Below, piece by piece: positions 13,079 through 23,465 of a stretch of DNA of 64,000 nucleotides; the first letter of the stretch is position 1, and each line of letters begins with the position of its first letter. Under the pieces are notes generated by a model. The model saw only the letters and a list, made by a program, of their open reading frames with translations, searched no databases and was not told the DNA's origin. Location: positions 20,090,501 to 20,154,500 of the forward strand of contig NC_079135.1 in the NCBI RefSeq assembly GCF_945859705.1, written 5' to 3'. The position numbers were made by a program, and so were the translations under genes. This DNA comes from Episyrphus balteatus. Taxonomy: Eukaryota; Arthropoda; Insecta; Diptera; Syrphidae.

Positions 13079-13307
13079 AAAAAAAAAAAGTTTAATTTTG
13101 TTAACCAGTGAAATATTTCGAATCAAGTCACAATCGAGTAGGTCTTCAATTAAATGGAAAAATGCGTTTCGAAAAACGGGTTAATCGATTTTGATACATT
13201 ATATTTTGTTGCAGATAAGACCGCGCTTTCGATTTTGTTTTTTTTTTTTTTTTTTTTAATTTCGTAAGATACTCAGAAGATCATTATTTTTTGAAAATGT
13301 ATAGGTG

Positions 13308-14779
13308 CCAGGATTGTAAAAGATTGCAATCTTTTTTGAATGCATTCTTTAATGACTTCCATCAAAAGATTGCATTCATTCACTTACATTGAAGACTTAG
13401 AATTCAAATTTTGCAATAACCAATAATTTTCCGTAAAATGATTGCAATATTTTTTTTGGTCTTGATTTGAAATAATTTTTTTTTTCAAAAGTAAGACATT
13501 TTTTAGAAAATTGCCCTGGTCCCAGAGGACCTGAAATTCCCTATACTATATGATTTTCTTCTTGTTTCGACCCAGCTTACATATTCCTTCGAAATCAGTC
13601 ATATTGAAGTAAAAAATTAAAATATATGTTATAAAAGTACGAAAATAAATTAACAACTTTTTTTTGTAAAACCATTGCAGCACCTTTATATAAACGAAAT
13701 CTGCAAAATGAGCACATCAAATTGTTGGAAATTACATGATCTTTAAAAACTGTCATAAGTATTTTTTTCAATAAAAGTTGTAGAAAAAAAGTTGTGGCCC
13801 TTCAAAGTATTTTTTCTTGAAAATGTACATCTATTTTCAAGTATAACTTTCTTATTTTCAATTTTACAGAAAAAAGTACCTTAATCAAAACTGTAGAGAA
13901 ATAAATTATCTACAAAAAATATGTTAAAATATTTTTCTGGCACTAACGGTTCGCAAGATATTGGTAAAAAACAGTTGAAAATACTTTTTCCAAGATGGCG
14001 GCCAAATGGGGAGGTTTTCAACGCCGAAAACTAAATTGTATACTCACATTAACCTGCCCTATACATCAAAACAAAAAAATGTTGCAAGGTTCGCTCAAAA
14101 TTTTGTAACATTTCAATGGACCAGAAAGATTGCAAAAAGAATGCAAAGACTGGCTGCAATTATTTGAATGCCGTCAATTGATTGGTAAAAAAAAAATATT
14201 GCAATCATTTTACGGAAAATGATTGGTGATTGCAAAAGGGTTGGGGTCGAAATTCTGTATGTTGCAAAATTCTGTATTCAAAATACTGTATGCCAAAATA
14301 CTGTATGTCAAAATTCTGTATGTGCAAAATGCTGTACGAGCAAAATTCTGTATAGCAAAATTCTGGTTGGTCAAAATACTGTATTTTAAAATTTTGTACA
14401 TCAAAATTCTGTATATCAAAATTCTGTAAAAATGCTGTAAACATATATCGTTTTGATAATGTAAAAAAGTGCGCGTAACAATTTTAATGAAAATAGTTGA
14501 TTGGATCAGAAAATAAAGAAAATTTCCATTTTGTAACTTTAGTATTATGTTTATTATATCAAATTAAATTTCTTGAAAAATACAATATTGAAAATACAGT
14601 ATTTTGCCGTACAGAATGTTACAAAACAGAATTTTGAATGTCAGAATTTAGTTCATACAGTATTTTGACGTACAGAATTTTGTATTTACAGTATAATAAA
14701 ATACAGAATTATGGTCTTACAGTATTTTGACCAGACAGAATTTTGTCGCACAGAATTTTGTCAAGCTCCCATTGCAAAA
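13308..14779. mobile_element. hAT-like foldback element, interrupted
   Basis: The left end CAGGATTGTAAAAGATTGCA resembles the inverse of a CAACCCTG end at 19232-19240. Arms at about 13370-13460 and at 14190-14237 plus 14771-14825 are reverse complements; CCGTAAAATGATTGCAATAT is mirrored near 14197. The right arm is split by the element at 14238-14770. CAGGG-type ends suggest a non-autonomous hAT relative (inference). The true right end is not clear. Confidence 0.6.
14238..14770. mobile_element. Foldback-like element with AAATTCTGTATG repeat arms, 9-bp target duplication
   Basis: 533 bp flanked by the perfect 9-bp duplication ATTGCAAAA (14229-14237 and 14771-14779). The left end GGGTTGGGGTCGAAATTCTG matches the inverse of the right end, GGGAGCTTGACAAAATTCTG, in part. 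Each arm is an array of 16-20-bp units (CAAAATTCTGTATGT on the left, ACATACAGAATTTTG on the right) around a central spacer of about 150 bp. Repeat-built inverted arms plus a 9-bp duplication are the hallmarks of Drosophila Foldback (FB) elements; assignment by architecture only. Three overlapping ORFs here are periodic artefacts. Confidence 0.8.
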
Positions 14780-15004
14780 TTTGAATTCTAAGTCTCAAAT
14801 GTAAGTCAATGAATGCAATTTTTGAAGTTATACTTCTTATGGGAGGGTGGGTATGAAAATTTACTTTTTGACAAGAATGTCAAAGGGATTATGACGCGAT
14901 CACCCTGGGTAGCAGGGCTGTCGTTTCACCTTTAGAGTAGGCAGTACTTTAGTATTTAAAAATGCAGTACGCCGCAGTACGGCAAACATAAAACACACAA
15001 CACG
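14780..15004. other. Junction of repeats
   Basis: Holds the outer arm of the foldback element to about 14835, then a stretch with CAGGGCTGTCGTTTCACC near 14914 that resembles another hAT-type end. No gene. Confidence 0.35.
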
Positions 15005-15162
15005 TTGCAAGTTACATGTTTCATGTGGCAAGTTGCATGTGGCAAGTCGTATGTGGCAAGTTGCATGTGGCAAGTTGTATATGGCAAGTTGCGTGTGGCA
15101 AGTTGCATGTGGCAAGTTGCGTGTTGCAAGTTGCATGTGGTAATTTCCATGTGGCAAGTTGC
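15005..15162. repeat. 14-bp tandem repeat, GGCAAGTTGCATGT
   Basis: About 11 copies of a 14-bp unit with few substitutions. The unit shares length and the G-G..A-G-T..ATGT skeleton with the GGATAGATAAATGT unit at 52.7-58.4 kb. Its neighbour at 15246 is a fragment of the 509-bp module that also accompanies that larger array. Four overlapping ORFs on both strands are periodicity artefacts. Confidence 0.9.
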
Positions 15163-15245
15163 CAGGGTTGCAAAAAGCTCACATTTCAGCTCAGCTCACA
15201 GCTCAGCTCAAATTTGAGCTAGGTACCATAGCTTAGCTCATTTGA

Positions 15246-15540
15246 GCTGAGCTGAAAGTGAGCGCCCCAACTTCCAACGCCTATATCTCGGAATTTTGAA
15301 AAAAATGAAAAAAAATGTTTGATGCCAAAAGGTAGCGAGGACTCTAACCTACATTTGGGTACAACTCCCATCCCTGTAGGTGCACGCGTTCTCAAACCGG
15401 GTGAACTTAAAGGTAAAAAAAAGTTAAGCCCGATTCTGAAAAAATAGGTATGATGTGGCGGTTTAACATGGAAGATGATTTTTTAAAAATCTGAGAATGT
15501 GCAAAGCGTAGGCCCATGACACAAGCTATCATTTGGCATC
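15246..15540 (+). repeat. Diverged fragment of the 509-bp module
   Basis: Runs parallel to positions 53156-53440 (landmarks CAACTTCCAACGCCTATATC, ACTCTAACCTACATTTGGGT, GGCGGTTTAACATGGAAGAT, CCCATGACACAAGCTA). It carries more substitutions and small indels than the copies at 53-58 kb, and those indels break the frame seen there. This indicates the module is old and not coding. Confidence 0.85.
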
Positions 15541-15907
15541 ACTCCCGGATTGTACCGGAATTTTTTTTTATGATAAAAAAAGAAATATTTTACTAAAAAA
15601 AATAGAAATATACTATCAAAAACAAAAAGAGAAAAGATCACGAAAAATTATCTGTCTTATTTATAAAAATATCTATGTGTTAAAATAATTCCATTAATAA
15701 CTAGAACCAAACATCTTAAGCTATGGTGTTATATAAAAGTTTAAAATATCTTCATATTTCATTATACTTTCCAAATAAAAATCAATGTATCCTCTCACCC
15801 ATCACAGCTCAGCTCAGCTCACTTTACCTTAGCTCACCCAACAGCTCAGCTCAACCATCAGCTCAGCTCACTTTCAGCTCAGCTCAAATGAGCTGAGCTA
15901 TGGTACA

Positions 15908-16521
15908 TTAGGTCGTTCGTTATTTTTGAATCAAGTTTGAATCAAAAAAAAGACCCATAATTTTTTTCAGATTTTTATGATGGCGCCCCAAGAGGGTTAA
16001 AGTTTTTTAGCACTTGAAATAGGTATGGTATAGGTATTTTTTTAGATATAGACTTTAATCAAATTTTTTTGATGAGGTCCTTGTCCACGTTAAACAACGT
16101 TTTCAAAAAGGTATAGATCATTTTTCTAGGACCAGGGGTTTAGTCAGGGCATGCATGGCTTTGTTGGATTTTATTTTATTTTTCATGCTACTCATATCCT
16201 TGTTTAAATAAAACATAAAACATACAATGCATGCCCTGACTAAACCCTTGGTCCTAGAAAAATGATCTATACCTTTTTGAAAACGTTGTTTAACGTAGAC
16301 AAGGACCTCATCAAAAAAATTTGATTAAAGTCTATATATAAAAAAATACCTATACCATACCTATTTCAAGTGCTAAAAAACTTTAACCCTCTTGGGGCGC
16401 CATCTAGTGTCAAAATAAAATTCTGAAAAAATTTATGGTTCTTTTTTTTTTTGTATTTAGAAACAGTTTTTCCACTTAGGAACTTGATCCTCGAAAAAAA
16501 CTGAAATAACGAACGCCCTAA
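15908..16521. mobile_element. Palindromic MITE nested in the hAT-like element
   Basis: The left end TTAGGTCGTTCGTTATTT is mirrored by AATAACGAACGCCCTAA at the right. A perfect 7-bp duplication, TGGTACA, lies at 15901-15907 and 16522-16528. Arms of about 250 bp (to 16165 and from about 16227) are over 90% matched by eye around a loop of about 60 bp; GGTTTAGTCAGGGCATGCAT and its mirror flank the loop. No ORF. Confidence 0.85.
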
Positions 16522-16899
16522 TGGTACATATCTCAAAAGTGAGCTATCTCAAAATTTGAGCTGAGTTGCGAGCTGAGCTCAGCTCACTTTTGAGCTTTGT
16601 AGCAACCCTGCAAGTTCCATATTTCTACTACTAGTGCTGAAGCACACACAATTCTCATAAAATTACCATATCGCACATTTTATGCGCAATCATTTACTTT
16701 CGTTAACCATATATAGTACGTTCTGAACCGCACAACATGAGTAAAGTTCACAGATTAAATTGAAAACTACATGGACGCAAGGAGGATGAAAGAATTAATT
16801 TATTGTTCACTTGATAAAAATGTAAAAAACGAAGTGTGGATTAATTAATTTAATAATAGAAATTGCAAAAATCAAATGAAATTCATTTATATATGTATA

Positions 16900-17828
16900 G
16901 GGTAAAACTATACAATACGCCCCACTTTTTTTGAACCTTCAATAAAACAAAAAAAATAAAGGAAAATAATAGTTTTTTTGGTAAATATAAAAAGTATAGT
17001 CTTTTTTCTTACTTTTGGCATATTAATATGTACTAAAATATGTTAGCATATATTTTATATAAATCGTTTAAAAAAAGTTCAAGTGGGGCGTTTTGTAACT
17101 CGTTTGCTGGGTAAAACGCCCCACACCAGTGACAAATGTATTAAATTAGAAAAATTAAATTATTTGATTTTGGAATATAGAATTTTGCGATGCTTTGCGG
17201 CCGCAAATGTTGCAATCTGGTATGCATACATGGTAAAAAAAACTCGTGCAACGCCATATGGCAATATATGCGCTGAATACTAAACTTCTTTAAAACGGTC
17301 CTGTAATAATTTTCGTTTTTAACAATAATGGCCCCAGTGTCGTCCTTTTGTAATTTAATGCAATTCTTAAGCATATAGCAAGTAAAAAAAAATGTAAATG
17401 AGTATTTTACTTCATAATTTACCTGGGGCGTATTACACTCACTGTACTGGGGCGTTTTGTAAATTTCGAAGTGCAATACGCGCATACAAAAATATAGCAA
17501 CCCAAACTCATCTCAAGGAATTACCAAAAAAGAACTAAGAAGCAAATTTTTTAAACTTTCTTAATATATATACCAATTTGATATGGTCTTATATTTTCTG
17601 AAAAAATGAAATTTTGCCTGCGCTCTCCGCAATATGTTTTGGTGCCAAATTTTTGTTTTGCAGTTTTTTTCTTTTCAGGGCACACAGAATACTACAACTC
17701 AATAACACAATTGACGAGCAACTTAAATTAGTTTGAACAGTTTTCGTTTTGCCTGCTTAACAACACCTGTGTGCGTACGAGACTGGTGGGGCGTTTTGTA
17801 AACTGGGGCGTATTGTATGGTTTTACCC
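16900..17828. mobile_element. TA-flanked element with GGGGCGTTTTGTAA subterminal repeats
   Basis: The left end GGGTAAAACTATACAATACG continues into CCCCA. The right end is its mirror, TGGGGCGTATTGTATGG followed by TTTTACCC. Both ends are flanked by TA. The box GGGGCGTTTTGTAA or GGGGCGTATT recurs inside (near 17089, 17117 inverted, 17425, 17452, 17789, 17804). A minus-strand ORF of 119 codons at 17141-17500 has no recognisable transposase motif. TA duplication fits the Tc1/mariner group (inference). Confidence 0.75.
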
Positions 17829-17879
17829 TACTGAATGAGAAGTATAACTTCAGTCGAGTGTACATGTGTACACACACTC

Positions 17880-18055
17880 TTTTTTTTTTTAGAACTGCAT
17901 TTTTTTACAACCCTGGATGACACTCATGGCTCCGCATGTGGGGTCAACGAAAGCCAACTTATTGTTTCACTATGTAGCGAGCTATTAAATTTTGATTTAC
18001 TGGTTTTGTTGCAATTGTTGTGGGGTTACTATGGTGTATGAGTAACTTTTTTTTA
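17880..18055 (+). repeat. Direct duplication, copy 1
   Basis: Starts TTTTTTTTTAGAACTGCATT and matches 19183-19372 base for base apart from a 16-base gap and an AC/CA swap. It contains ACAACCCTG followed by GATGACACTCATGGCTCCGC. The two copies bracket the repeat element at 18056-19155. Confidence 0.85.
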
Positions 18056-19155
18056 GGGAGCGGGTCATAATTCTGCTTGTCAAAATTCTGTACGACAAAA
18101 TTCTGTGGGGTCAAAATACTGTAATACCATAATTGAATCATTTATTTGCAAAACATGATAAGTCCATGATTTTAAATTTTTCAGGAGAAGAAAAAAACGT
18201 TCTATTTTCTTTTGATATGCGTAGAAAAATTTATAAAAAATATATTCTGTAGAACTCTTGCCTAGCTACAAAATACCGTTTCGTTTTTAATTTTTGGAGC
18301 GATAGCTCAAAAGATAAAAAATAAAAACGCTTTTGGACTTATCATACTTTGAAAATAAACGGATGTGAAATTAGTTTTTAAATGGATATGCAATTTTGCT
18401 TTTAGCCCCAGTCTATCAAACAATTGTATTTGAGAATAAAATACAATGTCCGGACTGCTAATTTAACTTTAAAGTAGCTTTAAACTTAAGATTTTCAGCC
18501 ATTAATCTAATATACCATTTACACAAAAAGAAGCTGTTGTTTATTTTCAAAAGATGATAAGTCCGGGACTTATTCTGTTTTTGATACTAAAAAAATATTT
18601 CGCGTAGCTGTAAAATCGGATATAGATGGAGTAGATAGTTGATATTTTAAAGACAGACGTGGTTATCCCTGGAGTACAAATTTAGTCAAAAAAACGAATT
18701 TTGAAAAAAAGTGGACTTATCATGTTTTGCAAATAAATGATTCAATTCTGTACGTCATTATACTGTAAATACAAAATTCTGTACGTCAAAATACTGTATC
18801 AACAAAATACTGACATGCAAAATTCTGTTTTGTAAAATTCTGTACGGCAAAACACTGTGATCAAAATTCTGTAAAAATGCTGTAAAAAAATATCAAAATA
18901 CGCGCGCACTTTTTTACATTATCAAAACGATATTTTTTTATAGCATTTTTACAGAATTTTGATTAACAGAATTTTGATGTACAGAATTTTGAAATACAGT
19001 ATTTTGACCCACCAGAATTTTGCTATACAGAATTTTGACTTTCAGAATTTTGTTCCTACAGCATTTTGCACATACAGAATTTTGACATACAGTATTTTGG
19101 CATACAGTATTTTGAATACAGAATTTTGCAACATACAGAATTTCGACCCCAACCC
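18056..19155. mobile_element. Second GGG..CCC-ended AAATTCTGTA foldback element
   Basis: Left end GGGAGCGGGTCATAATTCTG. The inverse of the right end is GGGTTGGGGTCGAAATTCTG, identical for 20 bases to the left end of the element at 14238. Unit arrays lie at 18060-18130 and 18736-18880 (CAAAATTCTGTACG) and inverted at 18945-19150 (TACAGAATTTTG). A spacer of about 590 bp (18140-18730) separates the first two arrays. No clean target duplication, consistent with later rearrangement. Confidence 0.7.
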
Positions 19156-19182
19156 GTCTCAAATGTAAGTCAATGAATACAA

Positions 19183-19372
19183 TTTTTTTTTAGAACTGCA
19201 TTAAAAATAGATTGCATTTTTTTACAACCCTGGATGACACTCATGGCTCCGCATGTGGGGTCAACAGAAGCCAACTTATTGTTTCACTATGTAGCGAGCT
19301 ATTAAATTTTGATTTACTGGTTTTGTTGCAATTGTTGTGGGGTTACTATGGTGTATGAGTAACTTTTTTTTT
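19183..19372 (+). repeat. Direct duplication, copy 2
   Basis: Counterpart of 17880-18055, with the extra TTAAAAATAGATTGCA segment missing from copy 1. Upstream (19156-19183), GTCTCAAATGTAAGTCAATG is shared with the foldback arm near 14803, so this copy looks like the more intact end of the hAT-like family. Confidence 0.8.
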
Positions 19373-20903
19373 ATTATAATAAAGGGTTTGATCAACATGG
19401 TATGTTTTTGAGTAATTAATTATGTCAAGTTCCCTTTGTTGAACTGTATTTGCCAATCTATGACATAAGTTGGATATTTAAATTTTGGGTGGAAAACTAA
19501 AAACCATTTAAAAACTAAAAAAGAAATGGCCATGTTTATAGATATGTATGTATCTTTAAAGATATACAATTTTTATAAATGTATACGGTAGTAGTTTGAA
19601 GTGAAATGGATGTGTGTATATTTTTAATATATATTTTTATCAAACAGACATTTTTATGGACCAAATTTTTTTTTGCCATTTTAACTAATTAACAACTTGC
19701 AAACAAATAGTAATGTTGACTTTTTTTTGTTGAAAATATTCATTGAACTTGTCAGAATATCAAAACTATAATTGGGTCAAATTTCAAAATTAATCTCACT
19801 TGGTTTTTGAAAAAGTAGTTGTGCTAATTAATGCCCAAAAAGTTTTTATCCTTCGGTACTTATTTTACATCATTTGATTGCTTAAATTGTTACACGAAAT
19901 AATGACATGACAATTCCCAATGAAATGATAGCTCTTTAATATGAATTTGGGATTGTTTTGTTAAATGATTTTTTGGTACATATGAAAAAAAAAAACAAAA
20001 ATCTGTTTGGAGTGTTACTACTTTTGGTCTATTTGTTTTTTGTTCTTTTTTGTCATAATATATGTAATATGAACATGACACCATTTCAACTACCTCTTTA
20101 TTTTTGTTTTTTTGTTGAAAAATTACTTAATGAAAAAAAAAATTCAAATTCACTGAGTAATATCGCTATAGATAAATGAGTCTCACGACTTGTGATACAA
20201 TTTTGTTTTTTTCTTAAAATGTCAATACCAATATCCAACAAAGTTCTTCATTTCCTGATATAGAATACACCCCAAAGAGAGATAATAAAACGAATCATCA
20301 ATGGTTTGCAGATTTATTCAAAATGTTGTCACACAACAACAACAACAAAACAAAGAATAAATAATATCGTCAATTCTTCTTCTTTATATCCTCCAAGACC
20401 ATAAGACTTAAATCAACCAAAAATCAATAAGGACAAAAGAATTCACCTTATGCCAATTCGATACTATATACCAGTAGAAAGTGTATCTCCTCCATATTCT
20501 TAAGCAAAAGTATATTGAATCTTTTTCTTTGTCGTCTGGCTGAATGGAGGCATATTTATTCCACATGCACACAACTTAAATAGTATAAAGATGAGAAGAA
20601 GAAGGCACAAAAAAAAAACATGATAGAAATATGTATAAACAAACACAATAACATCAAACAACAAGGATAACAAGCCAATGGGAAAACAAATGTCATATGT
20701 CGTCGTATCGGCATTGGAAAAAATATTGTATCTTTTTTTTCAGGTCGTATGATTTCTCGCAAATAAATGTCCTTTTCAAATGAAAATCCCATTGTATTCT
20801 GAATTGTGACTACATTTTTCGGTGTGTATTGTAGATATTGTATTGGAGCGCCTCGTTGAGAAAAAAGGATTTCGATTTTTATTAGAGTGGTCACGTTTGG
20901 ATA
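19373..20903. other. AT-rich intergenic, nothing recognised
   Basis: Long A and T runs, an AACAAC microsatellite near 20335 and overlapping ORFs on both strands around 19890-20180. No gene, RNA or repeat boundary supported. Confidence 0.35.
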
Positions 20904-21982
20904 TACAGGGTGTCCCAAAAGTAATGGATCAAACGAAATATGCTGATAGGCCAACTTTAGGGCTCTCAGAATTTGGTAACTTGTTCATCTCAAATCCTTA
21001 CGGTCTTCGATTTAATGCAGTTTTTGTGAAATTTCGAAAAATCCCGACTTTGCAACAGTATTTTGCTTCCTCCGTTCATAATTGATTTTTGTTTTTTACA
21101 ATTCTTTCACTAAAACATTGCCTAATAATAAGAAATAATTAATTAATCAAAATATTTTTTATTTCATTCGCCATTTTGCTGCAAATTAATTAACAGTTCC
21201 ATGTTTTATAAAAACTCAATTTCTTACTTTTATTTCAGAGCAACACCCTAAAAAAAATTTGTATGGTGTGGCACTGGTTTATTATTTTGAAAACTTGCCG
21301 TGTTATTGCAGTTTTCAAAAATGTATAAAAATTTCCAAAGTTTAAATTAGAACGAAAGATATTACAATTTGAATGCAAAAAAAAAAGGTTTTATAGCAAA
21401 ATAACAAACAAAAATAGAGGCTTTTGTTCAAAAAGAAATAAACAAACAACAGTCGAGAAAATGTGTTTATTTTTCTTAGTTATTTTTCTCTGAAAAGCCC
21501 TGTTTTGTTGCTTTTAAATTGTAATATCTTCAGTTCTAACTTCAACTTTGGAAATTTTTATACATTTTTGAAAACTGCAATAACACGGCAAGTTTTCAAA
21601 ATAATAAACCAGTGCCACACCATACAAATTTTTTTCAGGGTGTTGCTCTGAAATAAAAGAAAGAAATTGAGTTTTTATAAAACATGGAACTGTTAATTAA
21701 TTTGCAGCAAAATGGCGTATGAAATGAAAAATATTTTGATTAATTAATTATTTCTTATTATTAGGCAATGTTTTAGTGAAAGAATTGTAAAAAACAAAAA
21801 TCAATTATGAACGGAGGAAGCAAAATACTGTTGCAAAGTCGAGATTTTTCGAAATTTCACAAAAACTGCATTAAATCGAAAACCGTAAGGATTTGAGATG
21901 AACAAGTTACCAAATTCTGAGAGCCCTAAAGTTGGCCTATCAGCATATTTCGTTTGATCCATTACTTTTGGGACACCCTGTA
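20904..21982. mobile_element. 1.08-kb inverted-repeat element, TACAGGGTGTCCC ends
   Basis: TACAGGGTGTCCCAAAAGTA is mirrored at 21963-21982, with TA on both sides (20902-20903, 21983-21984). The arms, about 490 bp each, are roughly 90-95% matched around a short AT-rich centre near 21400-21470. The TA duplication and the ACAGGGTGTCCC end are typical of Tc1/mariner-type MITEs in arthropods (family knowledge). The 87-codon ORF at its left end and the overlapping minus-strand ORF simply read the arms. Confidence 0.85.
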
Positions 21983-21984
21983 TA

Positions 21985-22327
21985 TGTCACGTTTATGCTT
22001 TGTTCTTAGTTTTTTTTTTTTTTTTTTTTTTTTGTATATCTTCTTCATGAAACACAGAAGAGTCCTTTTTATTTCCTCCTGGAAATCAATCGATTTAAAG
22101 AACGTGAGGCATATTATTGTTTAAAAATTATATATTATTTCTACGCTTGTGGAAATTTAAATTCTATGTAAATAATATACATAAATAATATTTATTTTTT
22201 TGATAAGTGTGCATTTTTCTGCTTGAATTGAATGATATCTTTAATGTTTTTCATAGAAATACTGCAAGAGGGGCTTTTTTTTTAACTTTTTTTCTGATCT
22301 TATTTAACTTCAATATATTAATTTACT
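21985..22327. other. AT-rich spacer
   Basis: Contains a T run of about 23 bases at 22011-22033 and otherwise AT-rich sequence. Nothing recognised. Confidence 0.4.
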
Positions 22328-23465
22328 AGCTGACCCGGCGGACTTCGTTCCGCCATTTCTTGTATTTATTTCTATTTTCGACTTTGTAATTTGTCATAAT
22401 TCCCAATACAAAAAGGAAATAAAAACTTGAAAAGTTCGTCCAATTAATTTAAAAATATTCACTTTTAAAATTTAAAAAAAAGTGGCCTATGTTAAAAACG
22501 TTTTTTAAGTTTTTTAATTTACCATTGTTTGTAGTGAATGTAGCGTTATGTGTGATATATCAAATGAAAGGTAATATTATCACGATGCTCAATAAAGATA
22601 AATCAAATTTTTGTAAGCTCCAGATCAAAAGATTTAACGTGTTGAAAAATAGAGTTTTATTTTATTGATATTTCAAATTTGTCATTACAAAATTAATTGA
22701 AACTTTGTACAAATATAGTCTTGCCTATTATCTATCTACACTGTAAATTTCATTCATTTATCTATTGAAAAAAAAAAGATAAAAATAAAAAACTGTTAAA
22801 AACGGCCAAAAAACTTGGGACAAAAAAAAATTGTTTTTCCCGTTATTCGGTCAAAAATCGATTTAAAAATTCAAAAGTTTGTACATGCATGCGCATGATT
22901 AAAACCTATATTTCCTATAAATTTGAGATTTTTTGCAGACTTTTAAAAATTCCCAAAAAATAAAAGACTACTCAAAAATGTCCCTAAAAATTAGGTTGTT
23001 TTTCAAAAATTTTTATTTCAAAATACAGGGCCTATGAAAAAAATCCGTTTTAGACCCCTAATTTTTTTTTAAAATATCTTTCTCATGGTGTAACTCAAAT
23101 TTCTGTGCAAAATTTTTCGTACCTGTAATTAGTCTTTTGTCGAAGGTCTATGACTGCAAAAAAACCCTCACAACTTGGTTTTGAAATTTTTTTGAATTTT
23201 TTCAATACTTTTTTTAACTATTGAATAAATTTGTCTATCATTTAAAAAAAAAAGTCAACTCTTTACGACTTACCGTTTAGAAAATAGCCTCTTTTTTCAA
23301 TGTCGTGTTACCCCTATTTACCCTATAAAATCTTAAATTTTTTTTTGCCTTAAACCTTCTCCTCTTATGGCTCTTTGATTTAAAAAAGAAATTAAGAAAA
23401 TAAGTCAGTCGGTGTGGCCGGTTAGCGAACGTACACAAAACCAAACTTTAATATATATAATAGAT
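22328..23465 (+). repeat. Interspersed repeat, CTGACCCGGCGGACTTCG start
   Basis: Begins ACTAGCTGACCCGGCGGACT, continues TTCGTTCCGCC, and ends near AACTTTAATATATATAATAG. Starts of this kind recur across many arthropod genomes as the edge of an interspersed repeat, but I cannot name the class with certainty. The interior (22530-23160) is homologous to 26036-26650. No intact ORF. Confidence 0.6.

Larger units (their letters stand above)
15163..16610. mobile_element. hAT-like non-autonomous element with AGCTC-rich ends
   Basis: The ends are CAGGGTTGC at 15163 and GCAACCCTG at 16602-16610. Both subterminal regions are packed with AGCTC/GAGCT pentamers (15177-15270, 15805-15900, 16535-16597). The flanks CAAGTTGC (15155-15162) and CAAGTTCC (16611-16618) could be an 8-bp target duplication with one mismatch, but the host is a CAAGTTGC satellite, so this is not decisive. 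The interior carries a 509-module fragment and a nested palindromic element. No transposase ORF. Confidence 0.7.

Noticed and set aside
15005..15162. CRISPR-like regular repeat
   Set aside because: Plain 14-bp tandem repeat without spacers in an insect genome; not an array of repeats and unique spacers.
14205..19168. Short ORFs reading QNFDIQYFGIQYF or NSVCQNTVCQNS
   Set aside because: Artefacts of the AAATTCTGTATG arrays.
20556..20954. 132-codon minus-strand ORF
   Set aside because: Begins in the end of the TACAGGGTGTCCC element and runs into unrelated AT-rich DNA; no family features.
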